Shown here piece by piece: positions 33,587 through 42,349 of a DNA stretch of 64,000 bases (position 1 is the stretch's first letter; each line of letters starts with the position of its first letter). Position numbers and translations under genes: made by a program. The DNA lies in the NCBI RefSeq assembly GCF_001712755.1, contig NZ_MDKC01000023.1, positions 277,789-341,788 on the forward strand. Reading direction: 5' to 3'. The DNA comes from Gottfriedia luciferensis. Its GTDB lineage: Bacteria; Bacillota; Bacilli; Bacillales; Bacillaceae_G. Under the pieces are notes generated by a model that did not search any database, was not told where the DNA came from, and worked only from the letters and a program-made list of their open reading frames with translations.

Positions 33587-33879
33587 TTTTATATTCCCCT
33601 TTAACTTTACCTTTATTAACAAAATACAGAAAACTACGAAGTTCATATATCCATAAATTATTAATTAACATCATATTTATAAATTATCTATTTTCGTATA
33701 AAAAGTGTTGATCTACGTAATTACTAAAATAAAAAACAGGAACTATAATATATGTCTTATTTAAATCAATAAAAGAAAGTTTAAAAATACTAATGTAGTT
33801 ATCCCATCATTAATAATCCTTTATTATCAAATAGATAATGACAAAGAATAATTTTAGTTGAATAAAATTTAAATATATT

Positions 33880-34434
33880 TTAAATAGTATATTGAATTAA
33901 CGCCCAATAACTTTTTAATAATACCGGATGCCTTGGCTTTATATTAATTAATTCTTCTTTACCATCCCAAAAAATAAATATTTTATCTTGATAAACTCTC
34001 AACATTTCTAAAACATTAGAAATTCTTATATTAATATCACATTTGGTTACCGCATTTACCTTACTAAAATCTCTACCCCAAGCAACAATTATGATGTCGG
34101 AATATTCAAAAGAATCCTTCAGGAAAGTATCATTTTTCATCTCATAATCTAGCTTTCTATTTACTAAAAGTTTAGGATCAGTGCAACGATAAGCAAAAAG
34201 GTTAACGATTGAATATGAACCATATGATTCATTCTCATAATCTATAATAAAATTATGAACATTCATTATCGTAGTATCAAATTTTTGATGGGTCGCCGTA
34301 CTTGGATTTAACATAATTACTGTAGCCTTCTTTTTATTACAATCCCATTCCCATTTTAGAATATATCTATACTCGTTGTTTATATCTTCAGAAAAAACTG
34401 CAATCGATTTTATATTTTCGGAAGCTAATATCAT
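33880..34434 (-). CDS. DUF1643-domain protein
   Basis: A 184-residue protein matching the DUF1643 pattern: RYILKWEWD near the start, VIMLNPSTATHQKFDTTI (the PSTA(D/T) block), YSIVNLFAYRCTDP in the middle and IIVAWG followed by KPRHPVLLK at the end. The biochemical role of the family is not established to my knowledge; members occur widely in bacteria and phages and near restriction genes. The ribosome site before the ATG at 34434 is weak. About 290 bases of AT-rich DNA separate it from the next gene on the same strand. Confidence 0.8.
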   Translation of the reverse strand: MILASENIKSIAVFSEDINNEYRYILKWEWDCNKKKATVIMLNPSTATHQKFDTTIMNVHNFIIDYENESYGSYSIVNLFAYRCTDPKLLVNRKLDYEMKNDTFLKDSFEYSDIIIVAWGRDFSKVNAVTKCDINIRISNVLEMLRVYQDKIFIFWDGKEELINIKPRHPVLLKSYWALIQYTI

Positions 34435-35054
34435 TATTTAACACCGCCAGTTCAATATCTATGTTCTAATAAATCCAGCAAGTTAATTAATTATTCTAAT
34501 CACCTTTACAAATTATTCAAAATAATTCCTCTTGTAGGCTTCATTGATGGTTTGGTATGTAAAGAAAATAGAAGTAAGAAGATAGTCCAACTCTATGAGC
34601 GTTCATTTACATCAACTAACTTCAACTCCTAGAGATGAACCACTGAAGTCCAGTCAGTACCTTAACCCACTGCCTGACTACAAGCTGATAAAGTAAACAA
34701 AAAAATTGTTGCGTGTAGTTAAACTCCCCTTTTTAATTGTTCACCTCTTAATTTATGAGTATCTCCTCCTGTTTAATCGTAATACATTACAAATATAAGC
34801 CTCCCTAAAAATCAGAGTGACTTTTACACACAGCCACAATCAATTTATTCCTTCGATTCTAGTAGTGAGTAGCACTCCACATGTCTAGAGTATATGTTGT
34901 AACACAAAAGATCTTGATGGTTTTATATAAGTAATTCCAATATAATAGTATGAGCCCTTTCTTATTTTTCTTTAACTGACTTTTCAACCGGGTGTATGAA
35001 TTTTATACCTTGCTTTATAGATTATTATAGAGTTACTCAACATCAACATTATAA
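34435..35054. other. Intergenic region without recognisable features
   Basis: About 620 bases with no open frame of note on either strand and no clear hairpin, repeat or RNA gene. It presumably holds the promoter of the DUF1643 gene. Confidence 0.5.
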
Positions 35055-36395
35055 TTACATACTTTTACCCTTTTTCCCACGTGAAAATGGTTCTTTTTCT
35101 CTGAAAATCCGACCTTCTCTTGTATTGTAATGCTGCCCATGTCCCTTTACAACATGTTCCCTCGGAGAAGCGTGGGTTGAATTAGTTGTATTAGTTCTTT
35201 TATTTGTAATATTTTTTATTTCAATTGAATCATTGTAGGTTTTTTCATTCCCCTGATTATCAAATAGACTTGGCCTCGAGTCCGAACCCCCTCCAAACAT
35301 CTTGTTCACTATTACTCTACCAGCGGCTACTGAAGCGGGTAATATTTTTAGTACTCCATCCATAATCATTTCAGGAGGAGAATCATATCCTAAGAAATTC
35401 GCTAACCCTTTTATTAAGCCCTTCTGTATTGGTTTGTTAACGTTCTTATTCCCTGATACACTTTTAGTTTTATTATTATTTCCCTTTCCTTTTGCATATT
35501 TTATATTTTCGGTTGAAGTTTTGGAACCTTTCTTAGATACTTCTTCCCTCTTTTTCTTTTCTATTTTTGCCATGGTTATAGGATTCAAATAATTTTCCGG
35601 TATATTTGGTAATTCAGAAGCTTTTTTACATAACTCAACCCAGCTAGACCGATTTTCAGTTTTACCTGGAAGTTTAGATAAATTATCTCTTATTCTATCC
35701 CGATTATCTTTACTAGCAACAAATGGCCTATCTTCTGAATCAGCGGGTGTAATACCATCACTTACATATTTAAGATAATCCATCATAAGCCTATTAATGT
35801 CTTGTTTATTCCACACGGATTTAATAGGCTTCTTCTTAGGATGTACTTGTTTGAGCTGGTCAAATTTTTCTCTTTGCTTCTCCGTAAGCATTTTTAATCC
35901 CTCTTCGGTTGTCAGATTACCATCCATATCAACCATAGGTATGTCATATCTACTATTTACAATTTTGTTCCACTGGTTTAAGACATACGTACTACCCCCG
36001 CATTTAATGTCTGGTCCAGGAATAGCTTCATATTTATCATCCTTTTTAATAATATGTAACAAATCTGCCTTTGAAGTTGAATCTGGATTAATTATTGTCA
36101 TCAAAACAATTCCCTTGTTTTTTAAGGCATTATATTCAATACATGCCAGCCATTCAGCAAATTTACCTCTGAAAAGGCTTAAATTGTTATCCCGAATTGC
36201 TCCAATACTTGTCGCCATGCTCTGAGGCTTTTTTAACATTGAATCAATGGTTACCCTAAAATATCTGCTATTAGTTGCATATTTTTTAATAGCATCTTCA
36301 ATACATTCATGAAATTCATTAGGTATAATATACTCATAATTGAGGATTTCCAACAAATATTCACGTTGACCCATACTAATATTCATCTCAACCAT
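35055..36395 (-). CDS. Unknown 446-residue protein, possible nuclease-like N-terminus
   Basis: Not assigned to a known family. The N-terminal 150 residues include LFRGKFAEWLACIEYNALKN, STSKADLLHIIKKDD and AIPGPDIKCGGSTYVLNQW: an E...D...D-x-K order that could fit a restriction-endonuclease-like fold. The middle (about 180-320) is rich in lysine, asparagine and serine. A hydrophobic stretch (ILPASVAAGRVIVNKMFGG) lies near 360-385, and the basic tail has GHGQHYNTREGRIFREKEP. The layout (domain, linker, short hydrophobic part, basic tail) is also seen in secreted or phage-delivered toxins. ATG at 36395 follows AAGAAAG. It lies in the VOC-flanked insert. Confidence 0.65.
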   Translation of the reverse strand: MVEMNISMGQREYLLEILNYEYIIPNEFHECIEDAIKKYATNSRYFRVTIDSMLKKPQSMATSIGAIRDNNLSLFRGKFAEWLACIEYNALKNKGIVLMTIINPDSTSKADLLHIIKKDDKYEAIPGPDIKCGGSTYVLNQWNKIVNSRYDIPMVDMDGNLTTEEGLKMLTEKQREKFDQLKQVHPKKKPIKSVWNKQDINRLMMDYLKYVSDGITPADSEDRPFVASKDNRDRIRDNLSKLPGKTENRSSWVELCKKASELPNIPENYLNPITMAKIEKKKREEVSKKGSKTSTENIKYAKGKGNNNKTKSVSGNKNVNKPIQKGLIKGLANFLGYDSPPEMIMDGVLKILPASVAAGRVIVNKMFGGGSDSRPSLFDNQGNEKTYNDSIEIKNITNKRTNTTNSTHASPREHVVKGHGQHYNTREGRIFREKEPFSRGKKGKSM

Positions 36396-36754
36396 CTACT
36401 TTCTTATACAAATTTCATAACTTAATATTTTTGTTTTCTCTTCATTTCCAGATGTTAATTAGAATGGTGGCTCAACACCAGCAGTCTCATCGGCAGCATT
36501 CGATAAAGTCTGTATCCATTTTCTTTCCTAATTTTAAGCAGAAAGGATCCTTATCAACTAAAATAGTTTAGCAGCTTTTCCCTACTTTCAAGATTATAGA
36601 AACATTCAAATTAAATATGTTATTCCTAATTAATCATAAACTAATAAAATACCCGCCAATTTAACAAAATTATCATTTATCCATAAATCACAATTTGTTG
36701 AACACTATTACATTTTTCATTATATAATAGTTATTATTTAAGGGGGCTAATAGA
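36396..36754. other. Divergent intergenic region
   Basis: About 360 bases between two divergent genes. A short minus-strand frame ending in NAADETAGVEPPF near 36461-36520 may be a gene remnant but is too short to assign. Promoters for both neighbours should be here; TTGTTGAACACTATTACA then TATAATAG near 36697-36731 could be part of the plus-strand promoter. Confidence 0.4.
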
Positions 36755-37861
36755 ATGATAGGAAAGTATAAAAACTTAAATCAAGCTGAAGTACAAACTA
36801 CCCAAAAATTAAAAGACTTACAGGATAGTGTATTGGAAATATTAAAAGAAAAAGTAGAATATCACCAAGTAAATAATTCAACATCAATTCATGGCCTTCA
36901 TGCATTAATCGGTAGTAAAAATAATACTTTTGTTGATAGTGTGAAAATGCAATTTAGAGACCCTGATGATTTTATTGCTCGTTGGTTGAAAGGTTTAATC
37001 GATTCAACTGGGCATCAAGTTCATACAGATAAAAATGGTAGAACTCACAAATATATTCTAATAGAACTTCTTAAAAACGATACATTCAGGGATTATTCAT
37101 TCACCTTTCTTGAAAGGAATTTCTATAGAAATTATAATGCTCGTACTCGATATAAACCCAAAGAACAACTGTGGATAATTTGGTTTGGTGATAACAACCT
37201 AAAATGGGGATTAGCAATTACTCCCACTCTTAGAAATAGCGAATGGACAAACGATGTGAACGAAATTAGACGAGCCAATTTTAAATATTGGACTATTGGT
37301 CATATATTAACTAGTGGGATAATAGATCCTGATTCAAATAAATTAGTTTATTTTGATAATCTACAAAATTTAATTATGTTTTACCGAAGTATTTTAAAAA
37401 GGATATCTAATTCCATTTATGAAAAAGAAATTTTTGATAGATACATAGACTACTTAAAAAAAAATGAAAATGTATATGAAGAACCTTTTTTAATACCTGA
37501 GTTAAGATATGCTGGTTTAGAACATGATCATAAATATCGATTAGATTTCACTATTTTCAACATTCATACTAATGATTTTATTGGATTTGAATTTAGCCCT
37601 CATTCTACACATATGGCCATTAATGGTATTACAAAAAAAACTCAAGTCCAATTAAATTCGGACTTAAGTTTAAAATGGGGGAAAGAAATGGACAAAAGAA
37701 ATGAATACTTTAAAAATTTTGGAATTACTACTATTACTTTTACCGACTCAGACTTAAAAAATATGGATAAGTGTTTCAAAGAAATTGAAACTTTTTTATC
37801 AGCTAGATTTTTAGAGAGTACGGATTTAGCACAACAAATTCAAATTTTAAATTCTCTTTAA
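36755..37861 (+). CDS. Unknown protein, PD-(D/E)XK-like region near C-terminus
   Basis: A 368-residue protein without a family I can name. The last 110 residues contain ELRYAGLEHDHKYRLDFTIF, FIGFEFSPHSTH and YFKNFGITTITFTDSDL. The D then E-x-S layout and the final FGITTITFTDSDL segment resemble endonuclease-like folds in which an E/D-x-K strand is followed by a strand of the pattern hhTFTxxDh. The front (1-130) has LHALIGSKNN and DPDDFIARWLKG. AAGGGGGC upstream supports the ATG at 36755. It is the only plus-strand gene of the VOC-flanked insert. A nuclease function is a guess. Confidence 0.7.
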   Translation: MIGKYKNLNQAEVQTTQKLKDLQDSVLEILKEKVEYHQVNNSTSIHGLHALIGSKNNTFVDSVKMQFRDPDDFIARWLKGLIDSTGHQVHTDKNGRTHKYILIELLKNDTFRDYSFTFLERNFYRNYNARTRYKPKEQLWIIWFGDNNLKWGLAITPTLRNSEWTNDVNEIRRANFKYWTIGHILTSGIIDPDSNKLVYFDNLQNLIMFYRSILKRISNSIYEKEIFDRYIDYLKKNENVYEEPFLIPELRYAGLEHDHKYRLDFTIFNIHTNDFIGFEFSPHSTHMAINGITKKTQVQLNSDLSLKWGKEMDKRNEYFKNFGITTITFTDSDLKNMDKCFKEIETFLSARFLESTDLAQQIQILNSL

Positions 37862-38238
37862 ATAGGAGTTGAGTCTGTCTCATAAGTCTATGAGATTAAA
37901 ATTAATGTAAAATTAAGTAGGAGGGGGCGACTAACACCCGACATATTAAGCATAGTTATGAGCAGTCCTATTTTATTGAAACAGGAATTAATTTAAAGAA
38001 ATTAAATTCAACTGTTGGAATGTCAGCCGAAACCCAATCTAGTTCTTTAAAACCTTTAATCACTTTGCATGTTCATTCACTAATGGTGCACCCTTTAAGT
38101 TCTTTTAAAGTACGCAGGTAAATAAAAAAGAGAGAACAACTTTAAATTGTTCTCTTTTCTATAAATATTTATACACAGAAGTTCCCTAATCTATCATATA
38201 AATCAAATCTTGGATTATTTTCAAACACCCATCAATAA
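37862..38238. other. Right boundary region of the insert
   Basis: No gene. It contains a small inverted repeat (TCTCATA/TATGAGA, 37878-37895), a GC-richer patch (GGAGGGGGCGACTAAC near 37920) and the terminator at 38126-38158. From the terminator rightward the sequence is the normal 3' flank of the VOC gene. Confidence 0.5.
38126..38158 (-). terminator. Terminator (right copy, behind the VOC gene)
   Basis: GAGAACAA and TTGTTCTC form perfect arms around CTTTAAA, with A- and T-rich flanks. The sequence is nearly identical to 32463-32490. Confidence 0.8.
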
Positions 38239-38634
38239 TTACTTTGCATTAGCATCTGGTTGATGAATTCCAAAAACATTACCTTCAGTGTCCTTGAAGT
38301 ATCCTTGCCATGCCATTCCAGGCAGTGCATATTTAGGCATTGCTACTTTGCCACCATTTTCAACAATTTTAGCTTCCGTAACGTCGTAATTTTCTACTCC
38401 CATTGTACATGCATATCCATTTAATGGTTGGTTAGCTTCAGGAGGAGCACTTTGGCGTTGCATTAAGGCACCGTTAATTCCCATTTCGTCCTCATTGCCT
38501 GTCACTGCACCAAAGTATGGCATTCCTGCATATTCACTCCAATCTTGAAACGTCCAACCAAATACCTCTCCATAAAATTTCTTTGCACGTTCCATGTTAT
38601 CAACATGAATTTCGAAATGAACTAATCTTCCCAT
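38239..38634 (-). CDS. VOC-family (glyoxalase-like) protein
   Basis: A 131-residue vicinal-oxygen-chelate protein: VHFEIHVDNMERAKKFYGEV at the start, PYFGAVTG and MGVENYDVTEAKIVENGGKV in the middle and GYFKDTEGNVFGIHQPD at the end, which carries the closing metal-ligand E/H region. It is a full-length single-module protein with an AGGAGG site before the ATG at 38634. The family includes glyoxalases, antibiotic-binding proteins and many small enzymes of unknown substrate. The last 67 bases of coding sequence have a copy at 32512-32578. Confidence 0.9.
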   Translation of the reverse strand: MGRLVHFEIHVDNMERAKKFYGEVFGWTFQDWSEYAGMPYFGAVTGNEDEMGINGALMQRQSAPPEANQPLNGYACTMGVENYDVTEAKIVENGGKVAMPKYALPGMAWQGYFKDTEGNVFGIHQPDANAK

Positions 38635-38785
38635 AGTTTCCTCCTATGTTTTACAAGAATTTTCCTTAACTAATCTAGTATGTACACTATAGTTGCTATT
38701 TATAATTATATTGGATATGGAAATAAATTCAATTTCCAAAGAAATATTTCTTTTATCATTCGTTCGATATCTAGTAATTGATAAT

Positions 38786-39175
38786 TTATCTAATCAATTT
38801 GTCAACCGTAGGAAGGTCAGCTAGGGCCCATTCAAGTTCATTTAACTCAGAAATTTCTTTCCATTCAATCTTCGCATGCTCATTAGCTACTGGCGTACCG
38901 CTTATAATCTTGGCTTCGTAGGTTATCAAATTTACAATTATATTTGGATACTCATGAATTACATCATGAACTAGTTCGATTACAGATATTTCACATCCTA
39001 ATTCTTCTTGTATTTCACGAACCAACGCCTCTTCAGGTTTCTCAGTCTTTTCAATTTTTCCTCCAGGAAATTCCCAGCTATTTGGCATGCTCATTTCTGG
39101 TGAACGTAAGGCACATAGTATTTGGTTTTGATCGTTTCGTATGACTGCTCCAACTACTTTAATTTGTTTTTTCAT
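38786..39175 (-). CDS. NUDIX hydrolase (MutT-like)
   Basis: A 129-residue NUDIX hydrolase close to MutT/8-oxo-dGTP-type pyrophosphohydrolases. The start KKQIKVVGAVIRNDQNQILC, the EFPGGKIEKTEKPEEALVRE segment and the following IQEELGCE form the NUDIX box GX5EX7REUXEEXGU; ALADLPTVDKL closes the domain. It probably sanitises oxidised or unusual nucleoside triphosphates. It is transcribed alone, between the VOC gene and a small-gene cluster, with no obvious functional partner. Confidence 0.92.
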   Translation of the reverse strand: MKKQIKVVGAVIRNDQNQILCALRSPEMSMPNSWEFPGGKIEKTEKPEEALVREIQEELGCEISVIELVHDVIHEYPNIIVNLITYEAKIISGTPVANEHAKIEWKEISELNELEWALADLPTVDKLIR

Positions 39176-39253
39176 TGTTTTTTTAATCCTTTTAATTCAA
39201 TTATATTTATTATTTTGGAAGTACATTTAGACAGCCTATAAAAAATCATAATA

Positions 39254-39376
39254 CTATTTCTTTTCTAAAATCCGAATGGCTTTTTCAATTTTAGCTAATG
39301 TCTTACCCATTCCAAAATCGACTACTTTTGTGTGTGGTTGAGTGGATTTTCTTTTATTTTTTCGTTTTAATCCCAT
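39254..39376 (-). CDS. Small basic protein downstream of SpoIISAB-like pair
   Basis: A 40-residue protein (MGLKRKNKRKS at the start; FGMGKTLAKIEKAIRILEKK at the end) with a very strong AGGAGGGG ribosome site before the ATG at 39376. It lies about 100 bases after the SpoIISB-like gene on the same strand, beyond a terminator. Some Bacillus spoIIS loci have a third small gene (SpoIISC); this may be its counterpart by position, although I cannot confirm homology. The basic, helical composition could suit an antitoxin or a nucleic-acid binder. Confidence 0.6.
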   Translation of the reverse strand: MGLKRKNKRKSTQPHTKVVDFGMGKTLAKIEKAIRILEKK

Positions 39377-39445
39377 AATGCCCCTCCTGTACAATCTTTT
39401 AATACCAATCCTATACAGGAAAAGAAGCATTTATGCATAAGAAAA

Positions 39446-39471
39446 GCAGGGAATTTAATCATCCCCTGCTT
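39446..39471 (-). terminator. Terminator after the SpoIISB-like gene
   Basis: AGCAGGG (39446-39452) and CCCTGCT (39465-39471) pair around AATTTAATCATC, with an A-rich sequence upstream that gives a T tract on the minus strand. It sits eight bases after the stop codon. Confidence 0.8.
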
Positions 39472-39478
39472 AATGAAA

Positions 39479-39667
39479 TTACCTTGTATATGTAAGTTTT
39501 TCTGCTTTAGCGTTAGCTTTAAGAACATTTCTAAATCCTTCAACAACTGCTACTTGTGTATTTGGTCGTAAGGAGTTTTCTGTAGGGGCGTTAGACTTAG
39601 ATTTTCTTCGCTTAATACCTGCAGATCTACGAAGTTCACTTACTGCTTGTCCACTTATACTTGACAT
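39479..39667 (-). CDS. SpoIISB-like antitoxin
   Basis: A 62-residue basic protein (MSSISGQAVSELRRSAGIKR; end AKAEKLTYTR) directly downstream of the SpoIISA-like gene. AGGAGGGG precedes the ATG at 39667, so the longer frame to 39700 is not used. SpoIISB antitoxins are small, basic, poorly structured proteins that wrap around the cytoplasmic domain of SpoIISA; size, charge and position fit. Sequence similarity to known SpoIISB is not obvious by eye, so the call is mostly from context. Confidence 0.7.
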   Translation of the reverse strand: MSSISGQAVSELRRSAGIKRRKSKSNAPTENSLRPNTQVAVVEGFRNVLKANAKAEKLTYTR

Positions 39668-39725
39668 GATAACCCCTCCTGTTTTATTAGATGTGTTCAT
39701 TCATATCTTATCATAATAATTATAA

Positions 39726-40649
39726 TTATTCATCATCCTCTTCTAAATCAACCATATACCAATCAAAAATATATAACAAGTTTGAAATATAAGAAGCATC
39801 AATCCCATCGACCGCTACATCTCCTGCCTCTAATGTCACAATCATACTATAATAATTTCCGAAGTAAGGTATAGAAATTAGTTTTTCCTCTTTTAAAATA
39901 ATGGTTTCACCATAAGAAAAAGTCTTTATCATATCCTTTTTATCTTCTTCATTTGTTGAAAAGTTTATTGCATGTCTAATACTCATCTTAGTAATCTGGG
40001 ATCGAATTTTATTTTGCTTATCTTCCTCGCTAATTGGTGAGTCAAATATAAATATAGTGATGGCAATACCGAATGTATCGCTATATAGCTTCAGATATTC
40101 CGATAATTGATTAACATACTCTTCTCTTGATTGTGGAAGAGGTTTATTATCAAAGGAAACAACGGTTTCTTGTATGACTTTAGAGAAATTTTCTGCTTTT
40201 TTGGCACTTTTTAAAATCATTTGTTTACTCTCTGTCAAAGCCTCACGAACTTCATCTTCATACTTAAACTCTGCACTCCAAATTTTTAAAATGTTTGGAC
40301 ATAGAAATACAGCTAAATCTATAAAAACTACCAAAGCTGAAATTTCTGTAAGTAACTTCCAATTCTTAAAATCTAGATTACTAGTTATTACTCCAATTGC
40401 CATGACTATTAAATACAACGTATAATATGTCCTTCGTATACGACCTAAGTTGTTATGAAAGCTTTTACTATCCATCCAGTAAAAAGCTAAAACAATTAGC
40501 AATAAAATAGAAAATCCTCCAAATAAAACTTTCAAGTGAGATACATGAAATAAAAACATTAGTGAAAATATTATACTAAACATCAATACAAGTAATATCA
40601 CATATATTACCAAGAAGTTAACCTTATATTTACCTATCTGTACTTTCAA
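39726..40649 (-). CDS. spoIISA: SpoIISA-like membrane toxin
   Basis: A 307-residue protein with four hydrophobic segments in the first 125 residues (LVIYVILLVLMFSIIFSLMF; LFGGFSILLLIVLAFYW; YYTLYLIVMAIGVIT; SALVVFIDLAVFLC) and a cytoplasmic GAF-like domain. The region around NWKLLTEISALVVFIDLAVF and the end YISNLLYIFDWYMVDLEEDDE line up with SpoIISA (IYDLVLPIEEEGEG in the B. subtilis protein, from memory). SpoIISA damages the membrane during vegetative growth or sporulation unless bound by SpoIISB. It is longer than the B. subtilis protein (248) by an extra membrane segment at the front. A TTG start at 40649 follows GGGGAG. The antitoxin-like gene is 58 bases downstream. Confidence 0.82.
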   Translation of the reverse strand: MKVQIGKYKVNFLVIYVILLVLMFSIIFSLMFLFHVSHLKVLFGGFSILLLIVLAFYWMDSKSFHNNLGRIRRTYYTLYLIVMAIGVITSNLDFKNWKLLTEISALVVFIDLAVFLCPNILKIWSAEFKYEDEVREALTESKQMILKSAKKAENFSKVIQETVVSFDNKPLPQSREEYVNQLSEYLKLYSDTFGIAITIFIFDSPISEEDKQNKIRSQITKMSIRHAINFSTNEEDKKDMIKTFSYGETIILKEEKLISIPYFGNYYSMIVTLEAGDVAVDGIDASYISNLLYIFDWYMVDLEEDDE

Positions 40650-40758
40650 CTTAACTCCCCCTTATATCTAATATTTTATCAAAGAAAAGGTAGAGTTTGC
40701 TTCACAAATAACTAGAATATTGGAACTCTAATTGAACGGATCCATCATGTAAAGAGTT

Positions 40759-41541
40759 TTACGAACCTGTCGATCGATAATGCCTCACTCCAATTTGCCA
40801 AACTAGTAAACAAGGTATAATAAAAATAATCCCTGCTACTGGCGATAACATATATAGATATGCTTTCCCCTCCGTTTTATCTAGAATGTACATTAAAGGC
40901 AAGTAATTGACACATCCAAAAGGAATAACAAAAGTAAAGAATTTAGTTATCCATTTCTGATAGATATTTAATGGATACTGTGCCATCTCTCTACCGCCAT
41001 CTGTAAAAATATTGACCACTTCGAGACCTTGAATTGTCCAAAAACACATCGTTGCAGCAAGAATAAAGATTCCAGTAAAAATAAAGACCCCGCTAATAAC
41101 CATCAAAATAATGGTCACTACTTTCATACTACTCCATTCAATGGAGAGATTATTTATTGCCCAAATCAAAACAATTAAACTCTGAAGCAATCTACCAATT
41201 CTAGTAAACTCGAATTTAGAACCCATAACTTGAACGATCGTACTTCTAGGACGAACAAGTACTCGATCAAAATTACCGCTAGCTACTAGACTAGAGAAAG
41301 AATCAAATCCACGAGCAAAACATTCACTTAAAGCAAAAGCCATATGGATAATCGCAAAACAAAGCGCAACCTCATAAAAAGTCCATCCTTTAATTTGTCC
41401 AAAACGTTCAAATAAAAAATAAAGACCCGCAAACATCGAGAACGGGATTAAAAACTGGCCAATTGTTAAAAGCCAAAAAGATGTGCGGTATTGCATTTGT
41501 GATTTAAAGAGAATAAGAAGATATTTAAAATATAGTCTCAT
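40759..41541 (-). CDS. ABC-2 type transporter permease
   Basis: A 260-residue membrane protein with six hydrophobic segments, of the ABC-2 (ABC transporter permease, DUF990-like) type, and AFALSECFARGFDSFSSL and GNFDRVLVRPRST in the cytoplasmic loop typical of this group. It is the last gene of a three-gene operon, four bases after the second permease, so the two permeases probably form a heterodimer with the ATPase encoded first. Substrate unknown; exporters of this kind act on lipids, peptides or antibiotics. AAGGAGG lies before the ATG at 41541. Confidence 0.88.
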   Translation of the reverse strand: MRLYFKYLLILFKSQMQYRTSFWLLTIGQFLIPFSMFAGLYFLFERFGQIKGWTFYEVALCFAIIHMAFALSECFARGFDSFSSLVASGNFDRVLVRPRSTIVQVMGSKFEFTRIGRLLQSLIVLIWAINNLSIEWSSMKVVTIILMVISGVFIFTGIFILAATMCFWTIQGLEVVNIFTDGGREMAQYPLNIYQKWITKFFTFVIPFGCVNYLPLMYILDKTEGKAYLYMLSPVAGIIFIIPCLLVWQIGVRHYRSTGS

Positions 41542-41545
41542 AGTG

Positions 41546-42349
41546 TCAACCTCCTTGGACTACGACTCTTCGTAAGGCTTTATTAAAAGCGATTCTTCCT
41601 AGCCAAACAAGTAAACTTAACCAAACAATTTGTATTACGATACCAATTACTGCTTCAGTTTGAGGAATATTCCCAGAGTAAACCCTAAACGGGAAATCAG
41701 CTGTCCATCGAAACGGAAGGAAATAAGCAACGGTCTGAAGCCAAGCCGGCATTAGAGGAATCGGAATTGTTAATCCAGAGAAAAACTCACCAAAAACCCC
41801 AAACAGTAGTAAAGAGCCTATAGGTGACATTGTCACAAATACTGAAATATAAATGAACATTGAAATCGAAACTAGTAGAAGTAATCCAAAAATCAGGGCA
41901 AGTAAAAATAACACAAAGGTTAAGACACTTGGTGGTAACGTCATTTTATAAGGTTGAGGTAAAAGGAATGCAACAAGTAGGATCGGAAAACACCTTAGTA
42001 TTGCACTCGACAAGCGTTGGGCTAAAAGTTTTGAATACCAAAATCCGTATATTTCGCATGGTCTACAAAGTTCGTATGCGATATTCCCAGTTGTAATTAG
42101 ATCAAAAAGCTCATTATCACGAAACCACAGCATGATGAAAGCTAAAAAGGATTGTTGTAACCATAAGTATGTAATGATTTCTTTTAAAGAAAGTGGTTGA
42201 GAATGTACTGTTTGACTATAAAAAGCTTCAAAAATCATGATGTACATAAATCCCCAGAAAAACTGTGTTGCTACCCCAGCCAATGCTGCTGAACGATATT
42301 GCATACCGTTCAATAATCGTAGTTTTAGTACAGATACATATGGCTTCAT
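41546..42349 (-). CDS. ABC-2 type transporter permease
   Basis: A 267-residue integral membrane protein with about six hydrophobic segments and the loop DLITTGNIAYELCRPCEIYG, comparable to the GNFDRVLVRPRS loop of its partner. Its ATG overlaps the TGA of the ATPase gene (ATGA), a clear sign of coupled translation. It would form the membrane channel with the product of the following gene. Nothing in the sequence identifies the substrate. Confidence 0.88.
   Translation of the reverse strand: MKPYVSVLKLRLLNGMQYRSAALAGVATQFFWGFMYIMIFEAFYSQTVHSQPLSLKEIITYLWLQQSFLAFIMLWFRDNELFDLITTGNIAYELCRPCEIYGFWYSKLLAQRLSSAILRCFPILLVAFLLPQPYKMTLPPSVLTFVLFLLALIFGLLLLVSISMFIYISVFVTMSPIGSLLLFGVFGEFFSGLTIPIPLMPAWLQTVAYFLPFRWTADFPFRVYSGNIPQTEAVIGIVIQIVWLSLLVWLGRIAFNKALRRVVVQGG

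Noticed and set aside
34435..35054. Possible structured RNA or riboswitch in a 620-base gap
   Set aside because: No conserved element, strong stem or terminator ahead of a gene start could be recognised.
37876..37940. Inverted repeat and GC-rich patch as mobile-element ends
   Set aside because: Only 7-base arms and no transposase or matching end elsewhere in the window.
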